A stretch of 64,000 nucleotides of DNA, from assembly GCA_009912175.1 (NCBI GenBank), contig WNDQ01000018.1, positions 1 to 64,000 of the forward strand, in the 5' to 3' direction. Positions 31,050 through 42,057 of the stretch are shown piece by piece (position 1 is the stretch's first letter; every line of letters starts with the position of its first letter). This DNA comes from Paracidovorax wautersii. Its GTDB lineage: Bacteria; Pseudomonadota; Gammaproteobacteria; Burkholderiales; Burkholderiaceae_C. The position numbers and the translations under genes are program-made. Under the pieces are notes generated by a model. That model ran no database searches. It had not been told where the DNA came from and saw only the letters and a list, made by a program, of their open reading frames with translations.

Positions 31050-32113
31050 ACCCGATTGCTTTGCACCCCGGCGCCGAGTCCGGCCGCATCGTCCTTGCGG
31101 CTCAAAACCTCGGCATCGCATTTCGCCGCCAGGGCCGGTGGCTGGAAGCCGTCAGTGGCTTCGACCTGACGGTGCGGTCCGGCGAAACGGTGGCGCTGGT
31201 CGGTGAATCCGGCTGCGGCAAATCCATCACGGCGCTGGCACTGACCGGGCTGCTGCCCGATGCGGCACGCATCATCTCCGGCCGGATCGAATTGCTTGGC
31301 GAGCCGGTGTCGGCGCACACCGAGACGCAATGGAGAGGACTGCGCGGCCGCCGCATCGCGATGATCTTCCAGGACCCGATGTCCGCGCTCAATCCGGTGC
31401 TGACGGTGGGCGAGCAACTCATCGAGGCGATCCTGTCGCACCGCACGATCGGGCGTGCCGCGGCGCGTGCCGAGGCCACGCTGCTGCTCGCGCAGGTCCA
31501 GTTGCCGGACCCCGCGGCGCGGCTGGACGACTATCCCCATCAACTGTCGGGCGGCATGCGTCAGCGCGTGCTGATCGCCATGGCCATCAGCAATCGGCCC
31601 GAGGTGCTGATCGCCGACGAGCCCACCACCGCGCTCGATGCCACCGTGCAAGCCGAAATCCTGACCCTGCTGCGCGAGATCCAGCACCAGACACGGATGG
31701 CGCTGGTCCTGATCACGCACGACCTGCCGCTGGTGGCGCGCTGGGCCGACCGGGCCGTGGTCATGTATGCCGGCCGCAAGGTCGAGGAGCGTGATGCCAG
31801 CGCCTTGCTGCAGCGGCCGCTGCATCCCTACACCCAGGCCCTGATCCGGGCCCGGCCGGAGCGGCGCCCACGCCACGGCGCGCGTCAGCGGCTGACCGAG
31901 ATTCCCGGACTCGTTCCGGCGCTCGGCGCTGCCGGTCCCGGCTGCGCCTTCGCGGGGCGCTGCTCGCTCGCCGTGGCGCAGTGCCATCTGGATCGGCCGG
32001 CGGAGCGCGTCATCGACGCCGGGTGGGTGGCCTGCCACCTGACACCGCACGACCAGCAGGCCGGCGCCGACGCAACGGCCGCCGCCGATGCGCGGGAAAG
32101 GCGGGTCGCATGA
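31046..32113 (+). CDS. ABC transporter ATP-binding protein (DppD/OppD type)
   Basis: GESGCGKSITALALTGLLP...LSGGMRQRVLIAMAISNRPEVLIADEPTTALDATVQAEIL. Confidence 0.93.
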   Translation: MNPIALHPGAESGRIVLAAQNLGIAFRRQGRWLEAVSGFDLTVRSGETVALVGESGCGKSITALALTGLLPDAARIISGRIELLGEPVSAHTETQWRGLRGRRIAMIFQDPMSALNPVLTVGEQLIEAILSHRTIGRAAARAEATLLLAQVQLPDPAARLDDYPHQLSGGMRQRVLIAMAISNRPEVLIADEPTTALDATVQAEILTLLREIQHQTRMALVLITHDLPLVARWADRAVVMYAGRKVEERDASALLQRPLHPYTQALIRARPERRPRHGARQRLTEIPGLVPALGAAGPGCAFAGRCSLAVAQCHLDRPAERVIDAGWVACHLTPHDQQAGADATAAADARERRVA

Positions 32114-32904
32114 CGACGCGCAGCGCAACCGAACCGTTGCTCGACGTCGCGGGCATCGACGTGGCCTTCGACGGTGCGCACGGCACCGTTCATGCGGTGC
32201 GTGATGTCAGCCTGCAGGTGCATCGTGGCGAGGTGTTGGCCATCGTCGGCGAGTCGGGCTCGGGCAAGTCGACGCTGGCGCGCAGCATCATGGGCATGGT
32301 GCCGGCCCGGTCCGGCGTGCTGACCCTCGAGGGCGGCACCTTGGCGCGATCGGTCCGGCAGCGGACCCTCGCGCAGCGCCGCAGCATCGGCATGGTCTTC
32401 CAGGACAGCGGCGCCGCGTTCGACCCGCGCTTCACCGTGCAGCGTATTCTGGAGGAGCCGCTGCGCTCCCTGGCGCAGGCAGGCCTGTCGGGCGCGGGCA
32501 CGACGCCGGCCCGGCTGCTCGACGACGTGGGCCTGTCGCGTTCGATGCTCGAACGGCGCCCGCACGAGCTGTCGGGTGGCCAGCGCCAGCGTGTGGGCAT
32601 CGCGCGCGCATTGGCGACGGCGCCCGAACTTCTGATCTGCGATGAAGCCGTCTCGGCGCTGGACGTCTCGGTTCAGGCCCAGATTCTCAACCTGCTGGCC
32701 CATCTGCAGGCCGAGCGGCAACTGAGCTTCCTGTTCATCACCCACGACATCTCGGTGGTCGAATACTTCGCGGACCGCATCGCGGTCATGTATCAGGGGC
32801 GGTTGCTCGAAACGGGGGATGCCGCCGAGGTCCTGGACCATCCGCAGCAGGCCTACACCCGTCGTCTGCTCGAGTCCGTCAGGCCCGCCTTCACCGATCG
32901 ATGA
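32110..32904 (+). CDS. ABC transporter ATP-binding protein (DppF/OppF type)
   Basis: GESGSGKSTLARSIMGMV...LSGGQRQRVGIARALATAPELLICDEAVSALDVSVQAQILNLL. Confidence 0.93.
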   Translation: MTTRSATEPLLDVAGIDVAFDGAHGTVHAVRDVSLQVHRGEVLAIVGESGSGKSTLARSIMGMVPARSGVLTLEGGTLARSVRQRTLAQRRSIGMVFQDSGAAFDPRFTVQRILEEPLRSLAQAGLSGAGTTPARLLDDVGLSRSMLERRPHELSGGQRQRVGIARALATAPELLICDEAVSALDVSVQAQILNLLAHLQAERQLSFLFITHDISVVEYFADRIAVMYQGRLLETGDAAEVLDHPQQAYTRRLLESVRPAFTDR

Positions 32905-32968
32905 CGGTGTAGGGGCGAGATGCGCGGCGATCTGGCCGCGCACGCCCTTCCTCTTTCACCGACCTGGC

Positions 32969-33895
32969 TCAGTCGTCGCCCAGGCCCAGCATCAGCTGGA
33001 GGTTCTGCACCGCCGCGCCCGAGGCGCCCTTGCCCAGGTTGTCCAGGCGTGCCACGGCGACGGCCTGGCGGTACTGTTCGTTGCCGAAGACGCGGATCTC
33101 AAGCTGGTTGGTGTCGTTGAGCGCCAGCGCATCGAGCTTGCCCGAGGCCGGTGCGTCCTCGACCGTGACGTAGCGCGCGCCGGCGTAGTGGGCGCGGTAG
33201 ACGTCCAGCAACTGGGCGATGGTCGGCTGGCCCGGCAGGGTGTCCAGGTGCAGCGGCAGCTCGACCAGCATGCCCTGGCGGAAGTTGCCCACGGCCGGTG
33301 TGAAGAGGGGGCGGCGCGTCACGCCGCTGTAGGCCATGATCTCGGGGATGTGTTTGTGCGTCAGTCCGAAGGCATAGGCTTCGTACAGCGGCGCGGCGTC
33401 GGCTTCATAGGCTTCGATCATGGCCCGCCCGCCGCCCGAATAGCCGCTGACCGACGGCAGCGCCACCGGAAAGTCGGCCGGCAGCACGCCGGCCTGCACC
33501 AGCGGGCGCAGCAGTGCGATGGCGCCGGTGGCGTAGCAACCGGGGTTGGCCACCCGCGCGGCCGCGACCACGGCCGCGCGCTGGTCGGCGTCGAGCTCGG
33601 GAAAACCGTAGACCCAGCCCGGGGCCACGCGGTGCGCGGTCGAGGCGTCGATGATGCGCGGCTTTTTGCCGGGCAGGGCGTCGACCATGGCGACGGTTTC
33701 GCGCGCGGCGTCGTCGTGCAGGCAAAGAATCACCAGGTCCACGCCCGCCACGATCTCGCGCTTGGCCTCGGGGTCCTTGCGCCGCTCGGGCGCGATGCTG
33801 ACCACCTCGACCGGCAGCGCCTGCAGGCGCTCGCGGATCTGCAGGCCGGTGGTGCCGGCCTCGCCATCAATGAAGATCTTGGGCATGTTGGGCAT
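32969..33895 (-). CDS. argC: N-acetyl-gamma-glutamyl-phosphate reductase (type 2)
   Basis: [19 protein letters not shown]...[19 protein letters not shown]...[22 protein letters not shown]...[19 protein letters not shown]. Confidence 0.93.
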   Translation of the reverse strand: MPNMPKIFIDGEAGTTGLQIRERLQALPVEVVSIAPERRKDPEAKREIVAGVDLVILCLHDDAARETVAMVDALPGKKPRIIDASTAHRVAPGWVYGFPELDADQRAAVVAAARVANPGCYATGAIALLRPLVQAGVLPADFPVALPSVSGYSGGGRAMIEAYEADAAPLYEAYAFGLTHKHIPEIMAYSGVTRRPLFTPAVGNFRQGMLVELPLHLDTLPGQPTIAQLLDVYRAHYAGARYVTVEDAPASGKLDALALNDTNQLEIRVFGNEQYRQAVAVARLDNLGKGASGAAVQNLQLMLGLGDD

Positions 33896-34210
33896 GGATG
33901 TCTGACAACCAAGCAGGGTTGTCGGATTAGTAACGAAGTAACGAGCCTGTGGATTCAAGCATTTAGCCACAAGTGCGCACCAAGGTGCAGCACAGGCCGA
34001 GCGGCGCTCGTGCCCATGGCCCTGGTGGCCTTGGGGGGCTGCTGCGCTGCATGATACAGTTCGCAGTTGCCATGTCCATGAAACACGGCGAAGCTCTGTG
34101 AGAGCATGCGTTGGCGCGGGACCTCCTCTTGTTCAGGAGGTCTTCTGCCGTCTGCTGGGCAGCAGTCCGAATGCCTGGCGCCCCCAAATAGAACTTCAAC
34201 GAGAGACTTC

Positions 34211-35371
<1,161 letters not shown>

Positions 35372-35389
35372 GCCCGGAGACGAAAGAAC

Positions 35390-36286
35390 ATGTCGATCTA
35401 CATCAACAAAGACACCAAGGTCATCACCCAAGGCATCACGGGCAAGACGGGCCAGTTCCACACTGAAAAGTGCCAGGAATACGCGAACGGCAAGAACGCC
35501 TTCGTGGCCGGCGTGAACCCCAAGAAGGCCGGCGAGTCGATCTTCAACATCCCGATCTACGGCACCGTCAAGGAAGCCGCCCAGCAGACCGGCGCCACCG
35601 TTTCGGTGATCTACGTGCCGCCCGCAGGCGCTGCTGCCGCGATCTGGGAAGCGGTCGAAGCCGACCTGGACCTGGCCATCTGCATCACCGAAGGCATTCC
35701 GGTCAAGGACATGCTCGAAGTGCGCAACAAGATGAAGGCCAAGGAAGCCGCTGGCGGCAAGCGCACGCTGCTGCTGGGCCCGAACTGCCCCGGTCTGATC
35801 ACGCCTGACGAGATCAAGATCGGCATCATGCCCGGCCACATCCACCGCAAGGGCCGCATCGGCGTGGTCTCGCGCTCGGGCACGCTGACCTATGAAGCCG
35901 TGGCCATGCTGACCGAAGTCGGCCTGGGCCAGTCCACCGCGGTGGGCATCGGCGGCGACCCGATCAACGGTCTCAAGCACATCGACGTGCTCAAGGCCTT
36001 CAATGACGACCCGGACACCGATGCCGTCATCATGATCGGCGAGATCGGCGGTCCCGACGAGGCGGATGCCGCCCGCTGGGCCAAGGACAACTTCAAGAAG
36101 CCCATCGTCGGCTTCATCGCGGGCGTGACCGCGCCTCCGGGCAAGCGCATGGGCCACGCCGGCGCGCTGATCTCGGGCGGTGCCGACACGGCCGATGCCA
36201 AGCTCTCCGTCATGGAAGAGTCGGGCTTCGTGATCACGCGCAACCCGTCGGAGCTGGGCAAGCTCCTCAAGGCTCAACTGAAGTAA
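35390..36286 (+). CDS. sucD: succinyl-CoA synthetase alpha subunit
   Basis: [49 protein letters not shown]...[10 protein letters not shown]. Confidence 0.97.
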   Translation: MSIYINKDTKVITQGITGKTGQFHTEKCQEYANGKNAFVAGVNPKKAGESIFNIPIYGTVKEAAQQTGATVSVIYVPPAGAAAAIWEAVEADLDLAICITEGIPVKDMLEVRNKMKAKEAAGGKRTLLLGPNCPGLITPDEIKIGIMPGHIHRKGRIGVVSRSGTLTYEAVAMLTEVGLGQSTAVGIGGDPINGLKHIDVLKAFNDDPDTDAVIMIGEIGGPDEADAARWAKDNFKKPIVGFIAGVTAPPGKRMGHAGALISGGADTADAKLSVMEESGFVITRNPSELGKLLKAQLK

Positions 36287-36298
36287 GCCTTGCCGACC

Positions 36299-36329
36299 AA
36301 GGGGCCCGTCTCAGACGGCCCCTTTTTTT
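36299..36329 (+). terminator. intrinsic terminator downstream of sucCD
   Basis: AAGGGGCCCGTCT-C-AGACGGCCCCTT with a T-run. Confidence 0.85.
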
Positions 36330-36409
36330 CGTCTGCCCACACAAGAAAAACGAGCGCTGTGTCTTCCTGATGCAAGCGCTCTTCAACATATAGCAAGTGG
36401 TTGAGGACA

Positions 36410-37147
36410 ATGGAATTCATCAATGACCCCCAATTCTGGATCGGGCTGATCCAGATCGTCTGGATCAACATCATCCTGTCGGGCGACAACGCCGTCGTCA
36501 TCGCGCTGGCCGCACGTTCACTGCCGCCGGCTCAGCAGAGGAAGGCCGTGCTGTTCGGCTCGGGCGCCGCCGTCGTGCTGCGCATCGCGCTGACGGTGGT
36601 GGCGGCCAAGATGATGGCGCTGCCGTTTCTGCAGATCGTCGGCGGCGCACTGCTGCTGTGGATCGGCCTGCAGTTGTTCGGCAATGACGAGGAAGGCGAG
36701 GCCAAGGGCACCAGCGGTGGCCTGCTGGTGGCCGTGCGCACCATCCTGATCGCCGACCTGGTGATGAGCCTGGACAACGTCATCGCCATCGCCGGCGCGG
36801 CGCAGGGCGCGGCCGCCGAGCATCACCTGCTGCTGGTCGTCTTCGGCCTGGTCATCTCCATCCCCATCATCATCTGGGGCAGCCAGCTCGTCATCAAGCT
36901 GATGGACCGCTTCCCCGTGATCATCACGCTGGGCGCCATGCTGCTGGGCTGGATCGCGGGCACCATGCTGATCACCGACCAGTTCCTCATCGCCAACGTG
37001 CTGCCGCAGACCTGGCTGGACCGCTCGGGCGTGCAGATCGACATCATCAGCGTGGTCAAGTACACCTGCGGCATCGTGGGCGCGTTGCTGGTGCTGGCCG
37101 CCGGCAAGGCGCTGGCGGCACGCAAGTCCGCCGCCACACCGGAGTGA
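36410..37147 (+). CDS. TerC-family integral membrane protein
   Basis: FWIGLIQIVWINIILSGDNAVVIALAARSLP...LIADLVMSLDNVIAIAGAA: paired acidic TM motifs of the TerC family. Confidence 0.92.
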   Translation: MEFINDPQFWIGLIQIVWINIILSGDNAVVIALAARSLPPAQQRKAVLFGSGAAVVLRIALTVVAAKMMALPFLQIVGGALLLWIGLQLFGNDEEGEAKGTSGGLLVAVRTILIADLVMSLDNVIAIAGAAQGAAAEHHLLLVVFGLVISIPIIIWGSQLVIKLMDRFPVIITLGAMLLGWIAGTMLITDQFLIANVLPQTWLDRSGVQIDIISVVKYTCGIVGALLVLAAGKALAARKSAATPE

Positions 37148-37185
37148 GGCACCGGGCGCCCCCGTCAACGGGGCTGCCTGCACGG

Positions 37186-37214
37186 AAAAGCCCAGCCGTC
37201 GCTGGGCTTTTTTT
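37186..37214 (+). terminator. intrinsic terminator downstream of the terC-family gene
   Basis: AAAAGCCCAGC-CGTC-GCTGGGCTTTTTTT. Confidence 0.88.
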
Positions 37215-37369
37215 CGGCCGAAGGCGGGCTGGTCTGGCGTGCGGTGAAAGATGTTCCGAGGGGCAAGCCGCCCTCGACGGGACCGGGCGCGTGGGCCGCT
37301 AGGCGGCTCATCCGGGTGTCTGACGCGGCCTGCGCGCGGCGGCGGGCCGTCTCTCCCGAGACGGCGCTG

Positions 37370-38650
37370 TCAGTGCGTTTCGTCGCTGCGCGCGATGGTG
37401 AGCAGCCGCTCGACTTCTTCCGGGTAGCGGCGCAGGTTGTACTGGTGCAGCGCGCGGATCAGGACCATCACCAGCATGACCACCAGGCCGAAGGCGGTGA
37501 TGGCGCCGAAGGCCGTCAGGCCCAGGCCGGTGGACAGGCTGTAGAAGGCGCCCAGGCCCAGGATGCAGGCCTGTTCGTTGAAGTTCTGCACGGCGATCGA
37601 GCGGCCCGCGCCCATCAGGTTGTGGCCGCGGTGCTGCAGCAGCGCATTCATCGGCACGACCAGGTAGCCGCCCAGTGCGCCCAGCAGGATCAGGAAGGGC
37701 GCGGCCACCCAGACGTTGCTGATCACGTTCATCAAAATCACCAGGCCGCCCATGGCGATGCCCAGCGGGATCACGCTGGGCGCCTGGTCCAGGCGCACCC
37801 GCATCGAAGCCAGCACGGCGCCGGCGGCGGTGCCGATGGCCACCACGCCGACCAGCGACGAGGCCTGCGTGGTGCTGTAGCCCAGCGCGGCGGCGGCCCA
37901 GGCCAGCACGATGTAGCGCAGGTTGCCGCTGACGCCCCAGAACAGCGTGGTGGTCGACAGCGACATCTGGCCCAGCTTGTCTTTCCACAGCCGGTTGTTG
38001 CAGTTCCAGAAGTCGGGCAGCAGCAGGGCCGGGTTGTCGGGCATGGGGCGCATGGCCACGCCGGTCAGCGGAATGCGGGTGTTGATGGCGGCGGCCATGG
38101 CGTAGAACAGCATCAGCACCGAGATGGCGGTGGGCGCCGCGCCATGGATGCCGATGAGGTCGAGCGCCGGCACGCTGTGCAGCAGGTCGACCGCGCGCCC
38201 GGAGACCAGCAGCCCGCCGGTGAGCACGCCCAGGATGATGGAGCCGATGGTCAGCCCCTCGATCCAGCCGTTGGCCTTGACCAGTTGCGAGGGCGGCAGC
38301 AGTTCGGTGAGGATGCCGTACTTGGCCGGCGAATAGGCCGCCGCGCCCAGGCCGACGACCGCGTAGGCCAGCAGGGGATTCGAGCCGTAGAGCATCATCA
38401 GGCAGCCCACCACCTTGATGGCGTTGCTGATGAACATGACCTTGCCCTTGGGCAGGGCGTCGGCAAAGGACCCGACGAAGGGAGCCAGCACTACGTAGAA
38501 CAGCGCGAACATCGGCACCAGCGCGGCGCGTTGCCACTCGGGGGCGCCGCTGGTGCGCAGCAGTTCGACGGCCACCACGAACAGGGCGTTGTCAGCCAGC
38601 GACGAGAAAAACTGCGCCGACATGATGGTGTAGAAACCGCGCTTCATCAA
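37370..38650 (-). CDS. lplT: lysophospholipid transporter LplT (MFS)
   Basis: GFYTIMSAQFFSSLADNALFVVAVELLRTSGAPEWQRAALVPMFALFYVVLAPFVGSFADALPKGKVM. Confidence 0.9.
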   Translation of the reverse strand: MMKRGFYTIMSAQFFSSLADNALFVVAVELLRTSGAPEWQRAALVPMFALFYVVLAPFVGSFADALPKGKVMFISNAIKVVGCLMMLYGSNPLLAYAVVGLGAAAYSPAKYGILTELLPPSQLVKANGWIEGLTIGSIILGVLTGGLLVSGRAVDLLHSVPALDLIGIHGAAPTAISVLMLFYAMAAAINTRIPLTGVAMRPMPDNPALLLPDFWNCNNRLWKDKLGQMSLSTTTLFWGVSGNLRYIVLAWAAAALGYSTTQASSLVGVVAIGTAAGAVLASMRVRLDQAPSVIPLGIAMGGLVILMNVISNVWVAAPFLILLGALGGYLVVPMNALLQHRGHNLMGAGRSIAVQNFNEQACILGLGAFYSLSTGLGLTAFGAITAFGLVVMLVMVLIRALHQYNLRRYPEEVERLLTIARSDETH

Positions 38651-39226
38651 TAGGATCTGTGAGGGCTGTGCGTAACAGGGGTCAAGGACGGGCGGGGTTG
38701 CTGGACCGGCTCAGGCCCAAGCCGTGGCGCGGCGTGGCCGCGTCACTGAAATGGCTGGATCCGAGGCAAAAGCGCCCAGTGTAAGGGCGTTGCAAGTCCG
38801 CTGATCCCGCGCCGCGCCGCAGCGGCAAATGCACCAGGCCCGTCGGTGGTGGCGCTGCAACGGCCGGGCCGTGACAGCGGGCAATGGCAGCGGCCGAGCG
38901 GGCCGGCCAGCCTTCCTCCGTGGGCGATTCCTGTTGTGATGATCAAGGCGCAAGGACGAGTCTTCCCAGATGGCGGCGCCCGCGGGTGTCGAGGGCGCTG
39001 TCGTCTGCGGCCCACGTTATAGCATGCGGACATGTCAGCCACCGCTGTGGAAAGCGAGGGCGGGCGGCGGGCCCGCCGCCATGCTTGGCCGCGCGCGACA
39101 GTTCACTTTCAGGCGCGATCAAGCAAGCCGGGCCGGCTTCGCCGCATACTTCGACTCCAGCGCGCCTGGCCGTTGCCGGCCGCCGCCCGCCTTGCCGATT
39201 CTTCGTTGTCCTGCCGCCTGCCCGCC

Positions 39227-40342
39227 ATGCCCCGTCCGATTTCCGCCACTGTCCACGGTGCTGCCCTGCGCCACAACCTCGAGCGCGTGCGCGCGGCCGT
39301 GCCCGACGCGCGCATCGCCGCCGTGGTCAAGGCCAATGCCTACGGCCATGGCATCGAGCGTGTCTTCGACAGCCTGCGCGCGGCCGATGCCTTCGCGCTG
39401 CTCGACCTGGACGAGGCCAGCCGCGTGCGCGCCCTGGGCTGGCGCGGCCCCATCCTGCTGCTCGAAGGCGTGTTCGAGCCGCGCGACCTGGAGCTGTGTT
39501 CGCGCCTGGGCCTGTGGCACGTGGTGCACAACGACGAGCAGATCGACTGGCTGGCCGCGCACAAGACGCACGAGCCGCACCACGTCTTCCTCAAGATGAA
39601 TGGCGGCATGAACCGGCTGGGCTTCACCCCCGTGCGTTACCGCGCGGCCTGGGCACGGCTGAACGCGCTGCCGCAGGTCGGCGAGATCACGCTGATGATG
39701 CATTTCTCGGACGCCGACGGCCCGCGCCAGGGCGTGGATGGCATCGCCCACCAGGTCGCGGCCTTCGAGGGCGCCGCCCGCGACCTGCCGGGCGAGCGCT
39801 GCCTGGGCAACAGCGCCGCCATCCTGCGCTACGGCCAGGGCCTGCCGCTGCGCAGCGACTGGGTGCGCAGCGGCATCGTCATGTACGGCAGCGCCCCTGA
39901 TTTCCCCGAGCACGACATCGCCCATTGGGGCCTGCAGCCGACCCTGACGCTGGCCAGCCGCATCCTGGCCACGCAGGACCTGCAGCCCGGCGACACCGTC
40001 GGCTACGGCTCGGCCTTTGTGGCGGATCGCCCCATGCGTATCGGCATCGTGGCCTGCGGCTACGCCGACGGCTACCAGCGCATGAGTCCCACGGGCACGC
40101 CCATCCTGGTAGACGGCGTGCGCACTCGCACCGTCGGGCGTGTGAGCATGGACATGCTCAACGTCGACCTCACGCCCGTGCCCAAGGCCAGCGTGGGCAG
40201 CGAGGTCACCCTCTGGGGGCGCGCCGCCAACGGCACCGTGCTGCCCATCGACGAGGTGGCGCGTGCCGCCGGCACGCTGGGTTACGAGCTGATGTGCGCG
40301 GTCGCGCCGCGCGTGCCGATCCACAGCGACGCGGTGGCCTGA
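39227..40342 (+). CDS. alr: alanine racemase
   Basis: [19 protein letters not shown]...MHFSDADG...[56 protein letters not shown]. Confidence 0.95.
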   Translation: MPRPISATVHGAALRHNLERVRAAVPDARIAAVVKANAYGHGIERVFDSLRAADAFALLDLDEASRVRALGWRGPILLLEGVFEPRDLELCSRLGLWHVVHNDEQIDWLAAHKTHEPHHVFLKMNGGMNRLGFTPVRYRAAWARLNALPQVGEITLMMHFSDADGPRQGVDGIAHQVAAFEGAARDLPGERCLGNSAAILRYGQGLPLRSDWVRSGIVMYGSAPDFPEHDIAHWGLQPTLTLASRILATQDLQPGDTVGYGSAFVADRPMRIGIVACGYADGYQRMSPTGTPILVDGVRTRTVGRVSMDMLNVDLTPVPKASVGSEVTLWGRAANGTVLPIDEVARAAGTLGYELMCAVAPRVPIHSDAVA

Positions 40343-40352
40343 AGCGCCGCCT

Positions 40353-40820
40353 TCACGGCCCGGCCGGCGTGGCCGGCGCCGACAGGGGCGCCGCGCGCAG
40401 CGTCTCCAGGTGGATGCTGGTCTCGGAGTTGCTGATGCCCTTGATCAGCCGGATGCGCTCCAGCGCGTGGGCCAGCTCGGGCAGGGTGCTCACGTGCAGT
40501 TCGGCCAGCAGATCCCACTGGCCGTTGGTGGAATGCAGCGCCAGCACGCTGGGCTCGCCCAGCAGCGACGCGGACACGCGCCGTGCGTCGTTGCCCTCGA
40601 TGGCGATGCTCATCCAGGCCTGCAGGCCGCCGGTCTCGGCCTCGGGCCGCAGCCGCACGGTGTAGCCCACGACCACGCCGCTGTCTTCCAGCTTGCGGAT
40701 GCGGTTGGTCACCGTGCCGCGCGAAACGCCCAGCCGCGTCGCCAGGGTCGCGACACTGGCGCGCGCGTTGTGGCGCAACTGGGCGATGAGCGCCTGGTCG
40801 ATCTGGTCGAGGTTTTTCAT
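40353..40820 (-). CDS. Lrp/AsnC-family transcriptional regulator
   Basis: MKNLDQIDQALIAQLRHNARASVATLATRLGVSRGTVTNRIRKLEDSGVVVGYTV. Confidence 0.93.
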   Translation of the reverse strand: MKNLDQIDQALIAQLRHNARASVATLATRLGVSRGTVTNRIRKLEDSGVVVGYTVRLRPEAETGGLQAWMSIAIEGNDARRVSASLLGEPSVLALHSTNGQWDLLAELHVSTLPELAHALERIRLIKGISNSETSIHLETLRAAPLSAPATPAGP

Positions 40821-40938
40821 TTTGCCAATTCCTGTGTGCAAAACGTCAGGATTCTGCGCTTGTGATGGCATTATTGCCGATTTGAATTGGCAGCAGGGCG
40901 TGGGATTCTTGTCATACGTTGTAGCCAAGGAGTCCATC

Positions 40939-42057
40939 ATGTCTGCCCGCCACGCGTCCTCCGACCGGCCTTTCACGGCGCGCCCCGAAGTGGTCACCCA
41001 ATTCCTGAGCGCCAGCGGCGCCGCCCGCCTGGTCGCGCGGACCGGGGTGATCGAATGCCTGCAGGCCATGGCCGCCGCCATCGAGTCCGACTACCGCCGC
41101 TGGCAGGACTTTGACAAGACCGCGCGTGTCGCCGCCTATTCCGAGGCCGGCGCCATCGAACTCATGCCCGTGGCCGATGCGCATGACTATGCCTTCAAGT
41201 TCGTCAACGGCCATCCGCGCAACACCCGCCTGGGCCTGTCCACCGTCATGGCCTTCGGTCTGCTGGCCGACATGGCCACCGGCGTGCCCGTTTTCTTGAG
41301 CGAGCTGACGCTGACCACCGCGCTGCGCACGGCGGCCACCTCGGCCATGGCCGCGCGCCACCTCGCGCGCCCGGACAGCCGCACCATGGCCATCATCGGC
41401 AATGGCTCGCAAAGCGAGTTCCAGGCGCTGGCCTTTGTGGGCCTGCTGGGCGTGCGCACGCTGCGGCTGTTCGACATCGACCGCGCCGCCACCGACAAGC
41501 TGGTGCGCAACCTGCAGCCTTACGTGGCCAGCCACGGCCTGGCGATCGTGGTCTGCGCCAGCGCCGCCGAGGCCGCGCGCGGCGCCGACATCGTGACGAC
41601 GCTGACGGCCGACCAGGCCAACGCCACCATCGTGCACGCCGGCATGCTGGCGCCGGGCATGCACCTCAACGCCGTGGGCGGCGACTGCCCGGGCAAGACC
41701 GAACTGGCCGCCGACGTGCTGCGCGCCTCGCGCGTCTTCGTCGAATACGAGCCGCAGACCCGCATCGAGGGCGACCTGCAGCAGATGCCGGCCGACTTCG
41801 CGGTCACCGAGCTGTGGCAGGTGATCCAGGGCCGGGCGCCGGGCCGCACCTCGCCCGCGGACGTGACCACATTTGACTCGGTGGGCTTTGCGCTGGAGGA
41901 TTACGCGGCGCTGCGCACGATGCGCGCGCTCGGCCATGAAGCCGGGCTGCTCGAGACCATCGCGCTGATCCCGCCGCTGGGGGATCCCAAGAATCTGTTT
42001 GCCACCCTGGCCGCCGCCGCGCCCAGCGGCGTCCTGCCGCAAAGGAAAGCCGCATGA
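40939..42057 (+). CDS. ornithine cyclodeaminase family protein
   Basis: RLGLSTVMAFGLLADMATGVPVFLSELTLTTALRTAATSAMAARHLARPDSRTMAIIGNGSQSEFQALAF. Confidence 0.9.
   Translation: MSARHASSDRPFTARPEVVTQFLSASGAARLVARTGVIECLQAMAAAIESDYRRWQDFDKTARVAAYSEAGAIELMPVADAHDYAFKFVNGHPRNTRLGLSTVMAFGLLADMATGVPVFLSELTLTTALRTAATSAMAARHLARPDSRTMAIIGNGSQSEFQALAFVGLLGVRTLRLFDIDRAATDKLVRNLQPYVASHGLAIVVCASAAEAARGADIVTTLTADQANATIVHAGMLAPGMHLNAVGGDCPGKTELAADVLRASRVFVEYEPQTRIEGDLQQMPADFAVTELWQVIQGRAPGRTSPADVTTFDSVGFALEDYAALRTMRALGHEAGLLETIALIPPLGDPKNLFATLAAAAPSGVLPQRKAA

Noticed and set aside
36330-36409. Possible yybP-ykoY-type manganese riboswitch before the terC-family gene
   Set aside because: Only a simple GAGCGCT...AGCGCTC hairpin is visible in an ~80-bp gap; the characteristic riboswitch core could not be recognised. 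An Rfam scan would decide.
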